DNA of 64,000 nucleotides, taken from NCBI RefSeq assembly GCF_016802725.1, contig NC_052669.1:24953770-25017769 (forward strand), read 5' to 3'. Of the stretch, positions 1-12,947 are shown piece after piece. The stretch's first letter is position 1. Each line of letters opens with the position of its first letter. The notes beneath the pieces were generated by a model that saw nothing but the letters and a program-made list of their open reading frames with translations, did not search any database and was not told the origin of the DNA. Origin of the DNA: Solenopsis invicta (lineage: Eukaryota; Arthropoda; Insecta; Hymenoptera; Formicidae). Position numbers and translations under genes: made by a program.

Positions 1-1655
1 AAGAGGATCGTAATAGCCCATCTTAGTTGGCGCGGCAGCGGCGGCGACGGCGTAACGCTGACGCGTAAATACGAAGTATCGAAACGCTCGCGGCTTGTAT
101 GAATGAACAAATCCGTGGCGATAGTATCTACACGCCGGCGGCCCGAACGCGAAGCATTCGGCAACGGGGTCAATGTCGCGCGAGAGCGTTTTCTCGTTCT
201 TTCTGCTCGAAGGCATTCGAGGCATTATGCAACCAGGATACGCTATAGCGCGAGCTGGACGGACGAGCTCCTGATGCGTTTCGATTACACCTGCCGTGGT
301 CCCTCGAGGAATGGAGGCACTCTATATCGATGTTAATTTATCAGGAAACTGTTAAAGCATTCTAAAAAAGACGGTTTATTAAAGAAATGATTAATTAAAT
401 TACATGAAAGAATAATGATCGAGTTTACCGCAAATGAGAGATAGAGTATAAAATTGAGACGATAATCAATTTTTTTATACTTTTTTTTGAATACAAGAAT
501 TTTTCCAGAATAGAAAAGAGTGATTTTCTCGACGATCGGGCGCTTGCAAGTAGAAATAACAGTTAATTTTTTGTCGTCGTTGTGGATCTACGACTCGTAA
601 CGACACGTTATGGGAAACGGTAAATTACACGCGATAAAGTATTAGAAAGTCAGATCCGCGTCAGAAAATCTCGTAAATTAAATCCTAATGCCAGTGTTTA
701 CCGGCATTAGCGTGACTGCCGAGAAGGCGACAGTGATGGCGACGACAAAGCGAGCTATTCGCATCGTCCGTCCGGCGGACGGCAGTGTATTGCGTAAAGC
801 TTGAAATTTTTATCAAGTCGCCGCTGGAATGCACGAATAGATACAAATCCGGCGTTTCACAGATAATTTGTCGTTACTCCCGGAGGATTGGTTACACAAG
901 TACTTTTCGCGCATCAAGTTTTAATCGGCTTACCGAATTATACCTGAAAGATTCCAGTTTCCCAGTTTTGTTAACCGTGCTGCGACATATAATCGGATTT
1001 AACACTTTCAAAGCGACTACATCGACATCTGCCGGGACATTGAATTATATTAATTTTTGACAGCGCTTTCAATGCGCGTTTATCGCTCGACCGCTCGGTA
1101 CAGCTTTAATTAATGTAAATTAATTGCTTGCCTTTCCCTGAAGGAAGGTAGGCCGCTCTATATTTTTTTAAGCTTCTAACAAACTATCGTTAATCACTCA
1201 TTATCGGCCGTCGAGGAAATATCAAGGAAAACGCAGAGAATTTTCTCTCTGAAGAAATAAAAGGATTCGATGGAAGGAAAAGCGAAGCGGCAGCTTCTCT
1301 GTACGGTGGAATCTATTTTCGACAACTCGCGATACTTGAAATCGCCGGCAAATTCTTGCCACCCTAGGAAAGAAAGTCGTCGCAGAAAATAGTCCCGCAC
1401 AGGGGGAGCGTTTTTCACAGAGCGAATCGGTCTGCGAAATTTTCCGAGTTTTAAGAGTCGCATTTAAATTTCCCGTTCATGAAACGTAACGGCCCAATAA
1501 AACGTAGTTATAAGAAGAAACGCACTCGAGAGGATTCTGCCCCCGTCGTGGTCCAGTCTCCCTTTTTCCCTCCAACCCTTCCCGTCGTACTGTTGGCATA
1601 AAAATTAGATCAACGCGGATTGAGAATAAGTCATCCAGCGTTCGAGCTCTCTCTC

Positions 1656-1674
1656 TCACTCACTCACTCACTCG
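1656..1674. repeat. (CACT)n microsatellite preceded by a CT tract
   Basis: Several direct repeats of the tetramer CACT follow a CTCTCT run. This is ordinary simple sequence in GC-rich noncoding DNA. Confidence 0.7.
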
Positions 1675-3659
1675 GAACGTCGAAATTCCTTGATTGAATT
1701 CCGGAGAGTCCATGAGAGGGAGGGAGAGCGAGAAGGCTGTACGGTCCCGACGATACTTAATACTTCCGCGGAGCGACGAGAGAAGAAAAGGGCGCCAAGG
1801 GTGGAGGGCGGTCCGGGGAGGATCTGGCGGGATTGGAAGCGGCGGGATTCGACGGCGGCAGTAACCCAAGGCTCTAAAACTAAAGCGGCAGCTCTGACAA
1901 TTTCGATTTTACTGTCGCGCGTCCCTGATCCCCTCTCGTCACTGGAAAAAGCCCGGGCGCGGCGAAGCGGATACTCACGTTCGGGGTGGCCCATTCGCAA
2001 TTCAATCGCCGTCGATGATTGTCAGCGAAATACGTGTAAACAGATAAACGTCCGCTTCCGTAACCGAAGAATCGATGACGTTCTATTCGATTATTAGCGA
2101 CTGGCGGGTTTCGTTACGACGCGACGCACCGGCCGCAATCTCTCGCTAGAGTTATCGTTCTTTTGTGAAACTCCGCGGATAAATTTCCTTTTCTACTTAA
2201 GGAATAATTAGAAACGCGTTATTAAGGTCGTGATACTGAAACGAGAGACTGAGCGGAGTTGCGTAAAAAGGCTTTCTCGGGCTTGCTTCTTTCCCAAGCG
2301 TTGCGGTTCTAGATCCTCTTAAACTTGCTGGCTTAATTACGTTTAACGTTATTTACATCTGGATTAAGCAGCTACGGTAACCGATCATGTGGAGAGCTCG
2401 ACTAATCCCGTGGCAACGAAACGATCGTCGGGATTGTCGCGATGACAACTCTGGCTCGTAAGCAGTCGATGACTGGTGGCGAAGAGAAAGTCATTGGTTT
2501 TCCCGTCGAAATGCGGGCGAGAGGCGCGCCTTCGTTCTCGGGCCACCCTGTATATGCGCGTGCACACATACCCGGATCCGTACTACTAAAGCCTCGTACT
2601 TTACGGGAACTGTTGCAATTTCAGTTAATACTATAAAACCTTTGGTGCACGTACCACGCCTGCGCCAGTCTCGGAAGTATGGAAGTACGTCCAGGAGGCG
2701 TATACACGTTATTCTCGAGTTGAGCCAAGAGTGAAGGAAAGAGATAGAAAGAGAGAGAGAGAGAGACGTAGAATGCCCCTGGACTCGTCCAAAGTTGTCG
2801 ATGGAAAGCTTCGCTTTATGGCCTTTCGTTTATACCGACGCGAAAGTATTACGTACAGCCCGGGTGAGAAGAAAGCACCTCCAGCGAATCCACCAAAGTT
2901 GCTGATCTTAATGACCGCGCTGTATAATCGACGATCCCCGTAATACATTAGACATCAATCTCGAATGACGAACGTGCAATCTATAATAGTCGAGAAGCAA
3001 CGATGGCAGGTCTTTTTAAACGTCAGAGTCTGTTTTTGAGGATCGCTTTAGAGGAGGATCTAGGCAAAACATGTTGATTCATCATCCGTAACATGCTTTT
3101 GCAGATAAACACGAGAAAAGATTAATGATATTCCCGCAGGCGGGTGATTAAAATGCGGGGATACTTGCCAAGAAATTTATCGACTACTTTACGCACCACG
3201 CAACCGACTTTCCACGGTGACGGGCGAAGCCCATGAATGAGAAACCGATTGGCGGGAAATATTCCGGCTATGCAGATGCGGCGCGTTCTCTATACGCGCC
3301 GATATTGACTATGTTCGACGACGTTTTGCATTTACCGGTATGAAGCTTGGACGTTTTCATTGAAATGAGATTTTTCCCCTAGCTAGGCTTTCCCCTCTTC
3401 CTCCAAACTGCGCTCGTCGGTATTTTGCCGCGCCGACTGATTTAAATTGCCTTCTCTTAACATTCCGATGTTTTATTTCCTCGCTCGCCTGCAACCATCA
3501 ATCAATACGAATCATGTAACAAAGAATCTCTCGATATAACGCGCTAAGCAGATACCGGTTTAAACGACGTGTAAAAATCATTTCGTTACGTTATGCCGTT
3601 GTACTACACGGAAAGAACGACTTTGCTTATAATATATCTGAAAATTTTGCTACATTAAA

Positions 3660-3900
3660 AAAGTGTTTGGTAATAAGAAATAATCAAGTCTAATAGTTAG
3701 TATGCTTTGGTGAAGTAATTTTAATTAAATATTTAGTAGCTGTTTAGTAATCGTTTAGCAATCGATTTTTTACTGTAATTACGTTTAATTACTATTAATA
3801 TAATTATTAAATATTGCAAAATATTTGGTTATATTAATCAAACGTTTGATTGAAATTATTTCACCAAAACTTAATCATTATTACCGAACCCTTTCTTTCA
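3660..3900. repeat. Degenerate inverted-repeat (foldback) element
   Basis: Inside an AT-rich island, the left part near 3,664-3,730 (GTTTGGTAATA, then TTTGGTGAAGTAATTTTAAT) reappears in inverse orientation near 3,835-3,893 (ATTGAAATTATTTCACCAAA, then TATTACCGAACC). The arms are diverged but keep the same order of blocks. This is typical of an old non-autonomous DNA transposon. No open frame and no clear target duplication were seen. Confidence 0.5.
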
Positions 3901-4959
3901 GCGTAGAAACAGATCTGAAAATAATTTTAGACCATCAAAATAATTATGCACAGGACATTCTAGTAATCAAATTGATTGCTAGAGTGTCAAAACTTTGTAG
4001 CATTGCTCATTATGCTTGATTGAACGTCCTTTATAATTATTTTAATGATCCAACAAAATTACTTTCGAATCTAGCTAAATTTCTACGATACTTTAGCGAA
4101 ATTATTTTTTCTGTGTACGGGACATTTCTTCGTAGAGAGAAAGGAAGAAATTGCAAAGTCGAAAATTTTTATCTTTGTTTATTTCCTGACGAAGCGGATG
4201 TCTCTAAAATCGTTGGAGCTTGAATGTAACGGAGACAAAGGCGCGCCACAACAGCGGCTTCTGGAATTCTTCGATAAGCAGCCTTGTGACTTGTCTTGCG
4301 CAATTAACCCGTTCGCGCTCCTAGCCCGTGGCGCGTATTTCCTTGTTGCGTAGACGTAAAAATGAGTCACATTTAATCATCCGTCATTCTCCACGCGGTT
4401 TATTTTTGTCCGTGGAAAGGCAGGTGACCTGAAATAAACCGGTTTCTCGCGCGCTCCGATCTCTCGGCATGAAATAATAGATTAAATTCGGCAGAATTAT
4501 AGATTAATAGCAGCAGGATGTGACGTTACGCAATGTACATCGGCTCGAAATTTACAAGTCGTTACGATTCCCTCGTTATTATCCTAACCGCGCCGTTTCA
4601 AAATGCGCCGCCGAGCCGTGTCGCGGCCAAGATTTCTCCCTTCCTTCCTCCCCCCCTTCCCCTTCATTGCGCTTGATGTCGTAGATTCGGAAACGTTGCG
4701 ATATTAAATTGCTAATCTCAATTTCAGGTTGGCTCCACGAGAATTCGTAGAACATTAATGTCCCGTAGATTATCCTAATTGCACTCACCGTTGATTCCAA
4801 GCCAGGATTCTCGGATTCACACAAATCGGGCAAGACTAAAACGCTAAAATCGCCAGACTTTGAAATCGACCGTAGAAAATATAATCTTGATGTTAGGAGA
4901 TTGAATTCTCCTCTAATGTCATCCTGTTCTTCTACGTCTCTTTACGTGAACTCGACGGG

Positions 4960-5688
4960 AAAATGAAAGAAATGGCGGGAGAGGAAGGAGCGGTGCCAAT
5001 TGTAGAGCGGAGTGGCGCGACCGAAAGGAGGGAAAATAAGAGGGGGAGTGAATTGAGACGGAAAAGAAGTGTGTGTTTGCGCCTTCGCGTTTCTCGCGGA
5101 AAACGCCGATTCGCGAGAAGTCTCTCGCCCAGTTTTGCACGTGCCTGGCCGGTCGGTACCGGAATCAACGTTATTTCGACGAACACACCAAGTTGTACCT
5201 CTGCCTGCCTGTCGCGCTTATCGCGCGGCGCTTTTATATTTATCGGGGATGTTGCTCCACACGTCGAAATCACGTGCTCGCACGCGGTCGAGAGAAGTAC
5301 GGAAAAAACTGGCCGTCGGCGTCGGGGGGGTTTGCGCGCGGATTGGGACGCCGGACGTTGCGCGCCAACGAGGAATTTTCGATCGGCGTACTCGCGAAAT
5401 TCGTTTATCGACTTTCGATACGCGTCGACGCGACGACGGCCAATGCGACGTTCGCAGATCCGTACGCCAGACTCTTAAAGCGACTCTGTCGAAAATCGTG
5501 GATGTAAATTCGTTAACGTTGCCTTCGGAGCAAGTTTTATTGATTAGGCGCGTGTGGGCGGAGATGACGAAAGGATTGTCCCGTGTTAACAACCGATCCG
5601 AATGCCGCAATCTGGATCAACGAAATGGATCGTTGTTAGAGATCTGTCGATCGTTCGAAGTCATTAAGGCCTGTCTCCTCGGTTCGAG
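4960..5688 (+). promoter_or_regulatory. CpG-rich island ending in a consensus splice donor (possible 5' noncoding exon)
   Basis: A strongly CpG-rich block with overlapping open frames on both strands ends at the sequence TTCGAG followed by GTGAGT at 5,689, which matches the animal donor consensus. Such a block is typical of a promoter with a first untranslated exon. No downstream partner exon could be identified with confidence. The assignment is inference. Confidence 0.25.
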
Positions 5689-8600
5689 GTGAGTCGAGGG
5701 GATACCAGCACGCCTCGATCTCACGATCTCTCGATTTCTGATTGATTTCAACGCAATACTCCTTTCGTGGCAGCACGTAGGATAAGGTCGATCAATTTCG
5801 TAACGTCTGCACGCCGTCGACGTTCACGAGAGAAAAAGACACAATGACGGGCGAGGTAAGAATCGGGCAAGAAATTGACGTCTCCAAGGCGACACTCGCC
5901 GCAAAAAGCGCGCCCAAGGGTGTTTAATTAGATGTTAAAGAGAGCGTTATCAGGAAACGGGAAGTTTCTGTCGCAAGGAAAATTGAGAAAGAGGTTGCGG
6001 ATTAAAGACTCCGTTCAGAGCAAGAACTCTCGCTGGAAATAATAAGTCGTTAAATGTGCGTATAGCATAAATTCCGGTGTAAGATTAACGGCGTCCGAGG
6101 GACCTTAGAAAATGTGACTGCGAATGAAAATGCGTGGGCAATGTTACGCGGCGGAAATCACGAGCGCGTGTGGGCGCGCTCTCGCGAATTAATACGCTCA
6201 CGTTGCGTGCCGTTGCATTATACAGGCGCATACCGCGGGGATTGTAATTTTCGCGTTATAACTTTGACAGTTACTACTTACAAGTTACTGGCCGTGCATA
6301 ACGGCTGCATAACGCGCCCTTCTCCCACTCCACCGTCGTCGATGCGATGGGATTATTATCGAACGATACTCGAATACTCTGTTATTGGCCGCTAACGACG
6401 CGATACGTTGATGCGCCCCCTCTGTTTTGAGCACGTTCGCTCGAAATAATAATGTACGCGCGAACCCTCCGCATACGTAATAATTAATAATTCGCGCGCG
6501 ATGACGCATGAAAATGGGAGAAAGAATAACACGCGCGACGTCGAAATCGTCGAATTAATCGCTCTTGTTGAAACAAAGCGGCACCGAGCGGCACTTATCC
6601 CCGTCGTACTTTAATCTGCTCCGAGCCTGAATATAAATTTTTATTGCCAAAAAAATCGGCGGCTTATCTCAGGAAAAGTCATAATAAACTTCAACGCGGT
6701 TTCTATCCAGCTTCGTAGCCGACCCGTGGCGATCCATTACACGCTCCATTTAGTAATCTGACCCGAGGGTGCCGATGTTTATAACTCTTTATGACGGCGA
6801 TATTTGCGCGCGATATTGCCGGAACCGGCCGGAGGTATATATTCTCGTCGCATCCAATAAGCGCGGCCGACGATCGTGGTCGGGCCTTTCTCGGTCAGAT
6901 ATCACGCGGGTGCCGCCGGTTCAAGGCTTCCCCGTTGGTGATCGCATCGCCGAGTTTCGTCATCGGTCGATTTTCGATAGCGAGTTAAGAACGGGAAAAA
7001 GTTTCAAACGACTCGCCTACGCGACTCACTCGCGGTTAATAATAGCCGTAAGATGCGCCCGATGGGTAAATCGCGCGATCAAGGACGACATCTTCGTTAT
7101 ACCTGATCACCTTTAATTTAATACATTTGGGAATGGAGGTACATTCCTCTTTGTGCTCGGCGATTTATTATCGCGACGGTATCGTCGTCGTTTCCTTTTA
7201 TACGCTCCGCGAGGACAGGATAATCCATCGAGGTCACGTACGAGTTAATTAGTCGAAGAAAAAGAAAACTCGATTAATATTCGTAAAGGATGTCGCAACA
7301 GAGAGCGAAAGAGAAGACAACTCCAGGGCGATTCACAGCTACGTGCAAGTTTTAATCTAAAGTTTGCTCCGACGTTTATTTGATTTCTGTCGTAAAAGTT
7401 GATTTATCGCGCGCCCTCGTCAGTAATATTAATTTCCCCGAGTTTACACGTACTTCGGTTTTATAGGATTAATAAGAACATCCACGGGACGAGGCGGGCT
7501 ACCTGAGAGAGTGCGGCCTTAATCGGATTACTCATGAACAGAATGCACTCCCCCGGTCGCCTTGATAATCCGAGAGCTGCTGCAACATCATTGCGCCGGC
7601 AGCTTGACACGGAAAACGCTGCTCTTGCCGGGAATAACGCGTCGCGAGTTCGAAAGTTCGACGCGTTGGGGAATTAGACGATCCCCGGGGTGCCCGGCCG
7701 CCACGATTTATCTGGCGAGATACGGTGTCGTATCACCATTTTCTCTCAATCAAAATCGGCCAATTATCTTTCGCGGCGTAGAAAGTTTCGCGGGTCGGAA
7801 ATGAGGAAAATCGAAAGAACGACACGACGCTGCGATGATGAGGATGACTCGCATAATGCCGTGGATAATTCGGCAAGTGCGCGTTTCACGGTGGATAATC
7901 CTCGCGTCCTGGTACCGTTCGCGAGAACGGCCGTGCCTTTTATGAGATTTGTCAGAGCCGTCGTGGCGTAGCGAATGGAGGGAGGTGGTGGAAAGGATTG
8001 AAAAGAAAGCATGAGAAAAGATGCGCTAGGAACGGGAGGGGCGCAGATATCTCGGAGAAAAGTCGCGAAAAATGAAGGAGAGGAAGAAAAGATGTGTATC
8101 CGAGGAAATGGAAAGGGGAGGAAAAGGACGGAACTTGGAGGAGGCTCGCAGGTCTCGGAAGCGAGTTAAAGAGTTGCCTCCTAACGCTCGTGCGTTAATC
8201 TCTTCCCTGCCTCCTCTCCGCGTGGCGTGTAAAGTAACGTCGACGTACGCTCTCACGTCGCATTAGCCGCGAACGTGAAATTAAATCCCCGCACCCCCAC
8301 GCGCTCGTGTTGCTCCTCCTCGGATCTCGATCTCGCGTGGATAATCGCCTGTGGTCGCGCACTGTCGAGGATTCGCGACGTGTCTTCGAGAAACGAACGA
8401 ATAATTGAATCGAGAATCGTGTTACGTCGAAACTTCCTCTAGAGGAAGTCGGCGCGAAGGCTTGTAATGCACGTCCAATTCAACGAGGGAAGAATCGAGA
8501 ATGAGTTCTCGTGCACGCGACAAACTTTCGCGAGCTGACAAAACGAATTCCGCCCTCTTTGTGTCTCTGTAAAATCAGCCTTTAATTACCTTCATTAACG

Positions 8601-8874
8601 TGTCCAAGAGTCGTAAGAGATACTGAGAACTAGAAGAAGTTAATTATCGATGAACAAGTTTGTGAAAATCGCCATCCGCTATTAGCGGAGCTCGGACAAG
8701 AAGAAACGGGCGACGGTTGAGCGAAAACGTCCGTCGGTTCATTGATGAATATAATTCTTGATAATTAATACCACTTCGCTAATTAAACCCACTGTCGTTA
8801 TTTCTATAATAACTTGGCGTTATTTCATTTGACTGAGTAAAGAGCGGCAAAAAGTCAGACGAGAAGAAGGAGGG

Positions 8875-8905
8875 GTGAGGAGGAGGAGGAGGAGGAGGAG
8901 GAAGA
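8875..8905. repeat. (AGG)n microsatellite
   Basis: About nine tandem AGG units occur in a purine-rich tract. Read on the minus strand it gives a poly-leucine or poly-proline frame, which is an artefact of the repeat. Confidence 0.8.
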
Positions 8906-11900
8906 GGGAGGAGAGATGAAAGGAAAATTGCGTAGATGCGATCGTGGCGAATAACGTTGTAAGACAATGAACAATGACTAGTGAGGGAGCGAGTCGTTTG
9001 ACTTGTAGAACGCAGAGGTAGACGGTATAAACGCTCGTGTACATACACGTTCGCGTTGTATCCTGTTTAGTAGAGCCGGGTAGAATCCAAAAGGCGAAAA
9101 TTGGCATATCGCTTTGCGCGCTCTATAAATCCTAGTTATCCGAAACCTTGTAATTTGTAATTGCGTCAGCTCGAGTGTTCTTCGAACGCTCTGATTAATC
9201 TGGGGCAATAGGCAGATTAATAAAAGCGGTCGTGGAGTCGGTTGAACGACCAGTCGTGCGACGCAAACCGGTCGGGATCGACTCCGCTCCTCTCTCAATG
9301 CACTCGCGCAAACCCGTCGTGATCGCTCTTACGTTCGTTTCCACCAGCGTAGATTAACTTTGATCTCGGTTTAACTTACTCTTTACTCTTTTTTTCTCGT
9401 TCGAAGAATTATGTAAAGATAAAGAGCAAGTTATAAACCGAGATCAGAGGTAATCCACACTGATGAAAATGGACATTGACTTCAGCCAAGCAGAATGCAC
9501 TTCTTTGTTTACCGATCTTGGCTCTTCTCTTCTTTTTTATATATTTTTTTTTTCTCCATTTGTCCCGCTGAAACGCATCGTGCGCCTTGCGGCGCAATGC
9601 AATGCACGCGAGCGAACACACGTAACCTCTTGATGCAATCAGAAAAATATGCCGCCCGCCGCCGCGTGGGAGGGGAAATAATGCATTTTTCCTTTCACCG
9701 TGTGTAACGCGTGATCGCGAGCCCCGTTACGAGACGGTAAAGCGCGCGTTCATCCGTGGCGCGGGCGCGCGCGGTGGTCCCTGAGATCTGGAAAACGGTG
9801 CGGCGCGCGGCGCGATGTGTCCCGGGATATCCGCGCCCTGATCCGCGGTATCTAGGCTACAGTTACGGGAGATGCGGGATTGGGAAAAAGGGGGAAGAAA
9901 AAGAAAGAAAGAGAGCGACCGGACGGATTACACGGCGCAGCGCGGCGTTATGTGCTCGCCTTTTATCCGCTCTATGAAAATCGTGACTCGGGCGGGACCT
10001 CTCTTCGTCGCCGCGCCGCTCTCGAGAGCATTGCAGAGTCGTTAAGTTCTCGCATTCGGTTCGAGAGGTTGCAGTTGCTCCCTCGCCGATTGACGACGAC
10101 TCGCTTTCGTTTTCGTTTTCCCTCTTGCCATTACGTGCGCGTAATTTTCCCCGCTCGGACAAGCTCCACGGCGAATCCCGGACACTTTCGCGGATCCGTT
10201 AATGCGTGACGCGCGCGCTCTTCGCGCGCGGCCGCGCAAACCTGATTTTCCGGAACGGGCCCGACCTTCGCGGGACAGGCGCGATATTTTCCAATGCAAA
10301 TTTCCGATACGCGCGACGATGCGGGCCAGGGTCATTGACGAACGTGGCGCGCGCGCGGGATTTGCTCTCGACGGAGACGACGAGATTACGTGACCGACAA
10401 CCGAGATCGGACGGACGCGAACGGAGGCTGAATGAAGAGAGGAAAGAGAGAGAGAAACTCCGTTCCGTTCCGGTCCGTCACCTCGCTAGGCGAGGCTTTC
10501 GCGGGATTTTCAGCATGATATATTTTTCCAATCATCCTCCGGCGATTGTTTGGGAAGATAAAACGTCACTGCTTTGCTGCGACGAACGTTTCACGAAACA
10601 ATGCGCGCGTGCCAGCGGTAGATGTAATACAAAACGCTAAAAAAGAAAAAATGAATAAAAGCGAACGCATCGTTTCAATCTCTCGCGTTAAAAAAGAATC
10701 GTTCTCTCGTCCTCTGACGAAGTTCGTACGGCAATGACAGTGATGTGGGATACGATTTAAATCCCTCTACCCCTCCCTTCTCCCTATTTTCTTTATTTTT
10801 TTCATTTCTATCGCACGTCTATGTAATTTTTACTGATTTACACTTTACCGTGTAATTCAGTGATAAGAACTTGGAACAGTTTTTAACTGGATTCTCCGTT
10901 TATTTCACGTAAATTATTGCTCTGCCTCTCGGCGTTTGCGCCTCTCGTCTTTAGAGAGGAGCCAGGCTATATCTCCGCGGTACGTATAAGCAGGATTTAA
11001 GCGAACCGCCTCGTACCTCTCTCTCTCTCCGGCCAAACAAAACGCCGGATTACAAACAACGGGGGCGTAGCAAACCGTAGATTACTTCTTTGAGTGCGGC
11101 GCTAATCTCCGCGGTGGGATGTTTCGAAATTCACCATCTTCACCTCGTCCTAGGGCCGTCGCGATCATCGCTGTTGTCGTCGTCGTCGTCAATGTTAACG
11201 CACCGGCCACCGATTTTAATTAATCAATCCGTTCTCGGCCGCCGATGGAAAAGGATGCGTGACGCGAATGCGCGTGTGTCACGCCTGCGAAAAAGTTGAC
11301 AATTATAAATTTCGAACAGGTCATACATCAGCGGCAATAAGCCCCGGATATATCATCTATTATGATTACAGATTAATTATTGCTAATAATTACCATGAAT
11401 AATACGCGCCGCGCGACGAGAGTCGCTTATTCATATTCACCACTGTGAACCCGGGCAAGTCGTCGTGAATATGTTTATTAGGCGCACGCTGGCACGAAAT
11501 GAATAACTTCCCTCTAACTGATTTCGATAGCACAATCACGAGCCCGGCATCGATCTCGCGAATCGACACCTCGGCAGAGCCGCTCGCTATTGCGCGCGCC
11601 TGGTCGACGCCCATAAAATAATATTTGCAACGGCGTCATCGATCGTTTTATATATATGTATATACGCCTCTCCCAAAGACTCGCCGTGAAGAGATGAAAA
11701 TGTGTATGCGCACGCGGTAGGATTGTAATGGAAATAGATTTCTCTTTGGCAACGCCGACGGACGAACGGAGATCCTGGGAGATATAATTGGAGCGCATTC
11801 TTTTTACCGTTCCGTTAATAACAACGTTACCGTGTTACTGTAATGAAATTCGCGCAGGGGGAAAGAGGCAGAGACGATACTCTCCCCTCGTTAGTTCCAC

Positions 11901-12778
11901 GTTTGTTTTCTGCGCGTTTTATGCGAGAGGATCGCGCAGCTTCGGTCGGGCTTTAGCGGGTCGAAATGAAGTTGAAAATAAACTCCCACATTTCTTTTCT
12001 TTCAGAAGAACGTATCACGAGAAACACGTACGAAGAGGAATGTTAATAGAGACGATCACTTTGTTTTTGTAGATTTACATTATCGGCCACAAACGCTTTA
12101 ACTCAAAATGCCCTGGGTGATTTGCGTTATATATAATCAATCAAGTATGGGAAAAGTTTTTATTATAAAATCGAAATAATAATATGAGTTTTTGAATGAG
12201 ATTTGAGTCAAAAAGCTTGATAAGCTGTTAATATTTTTATGTTTATACTGTGCGAAACAGTATATCGTTTATTTTTATTGAAAAATACTTCATATAATTT
12301 TTATGTTTATATAATATAATAAATGTAATAAAAATAAACTGTTTTTAATAATTCTGCAAGAGCGAGTACAATATGAATATGAAAATGACTTACTATTCAG
12401 TCCTTATTTTAAATTACTGTAAAATGGATGTTATATATTTCGTTTTTTTTTTCTAATAACTTTTTGAATAATATTAAAATATACAATATAAAAGCTCTTT
12501 ATTAACTAATTTATTTTTTTTTTAGAAATACTGTTTGTAACAATAGCTGATTAACATACTTCTTTCATTTGTTTAATGTTATCTTCATTTCTTCTTGCTT
12601 TTTTCAGAAAATATTGATTAAATCTATACACATAATATACTTAGATATTAATAAATTATAAAACATTAATAATATATACAATATGCAAATTAATGGCAAT
12701 AAATTTTAAATGAAGTATGAAAGCCACCCCTGGTGGTCGTTTACGCAGAAGGAAAATAGGATGACTATTTCTGACTGT

Positions 12779-12947
12779 TTATGTTGTCACAGAAGGACTC
12801 TTTAGATCTAGGTGGTGTCTAGGGATTGATACAGTTCCACCCGCTTTCATTCCTGGGTTAATGCCACGGTGAGGATCTTGCGGTGTCGTGCTCGCGGACA
12901 CGTGGACACGCAAACAGAGAATTCTCGCAAGACATCTTTTTTCCCAC
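12779..12947 (-). other. Short open patch at a sharp GC/AT boundary; possible minus-strand terminal exon
   Basis: On the minus strand, a TTTCAG at 12,948-12,953 precedes a frame that stays open for 55 codons and ends in TAA at 12,779. A second frame, in the phase required by the signal-peptide exon at 17.6 kb, stays open to a TGA at 12,847. The sequence then drops abruptly into a 600-bp AT-rich stretch that would suit a 3' UTR. The candidate acceptor is preceded by purines, which is a poor acceptor context, and neither peptide matches a family I know. This may be noncoding. Confidence 0.15.

Noticed and set aside
4919..5692. Five overlapping open frames of 70-207 codons on both strands
   Set aside because: They overlap in nearly every frame, are rich in Arg/Ser/Pro as expected from GC-rich CpG DNA, and match no family. 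Composition explains them.
8779..9107. Minus-strand frames with poly-Pro and poly-Leu runs
   Set aside because: They are readings of the (AGG)n microsatellite in two frames.
12720..12900. Suspected fragment of a ribosomal RNA or retrotransposon polyprotein
   Set aside because: Comparison with remembered conserved 28S cores and reverse-transcriptase or integrase motifs gave no match. It is kept only as an unexplained patch.
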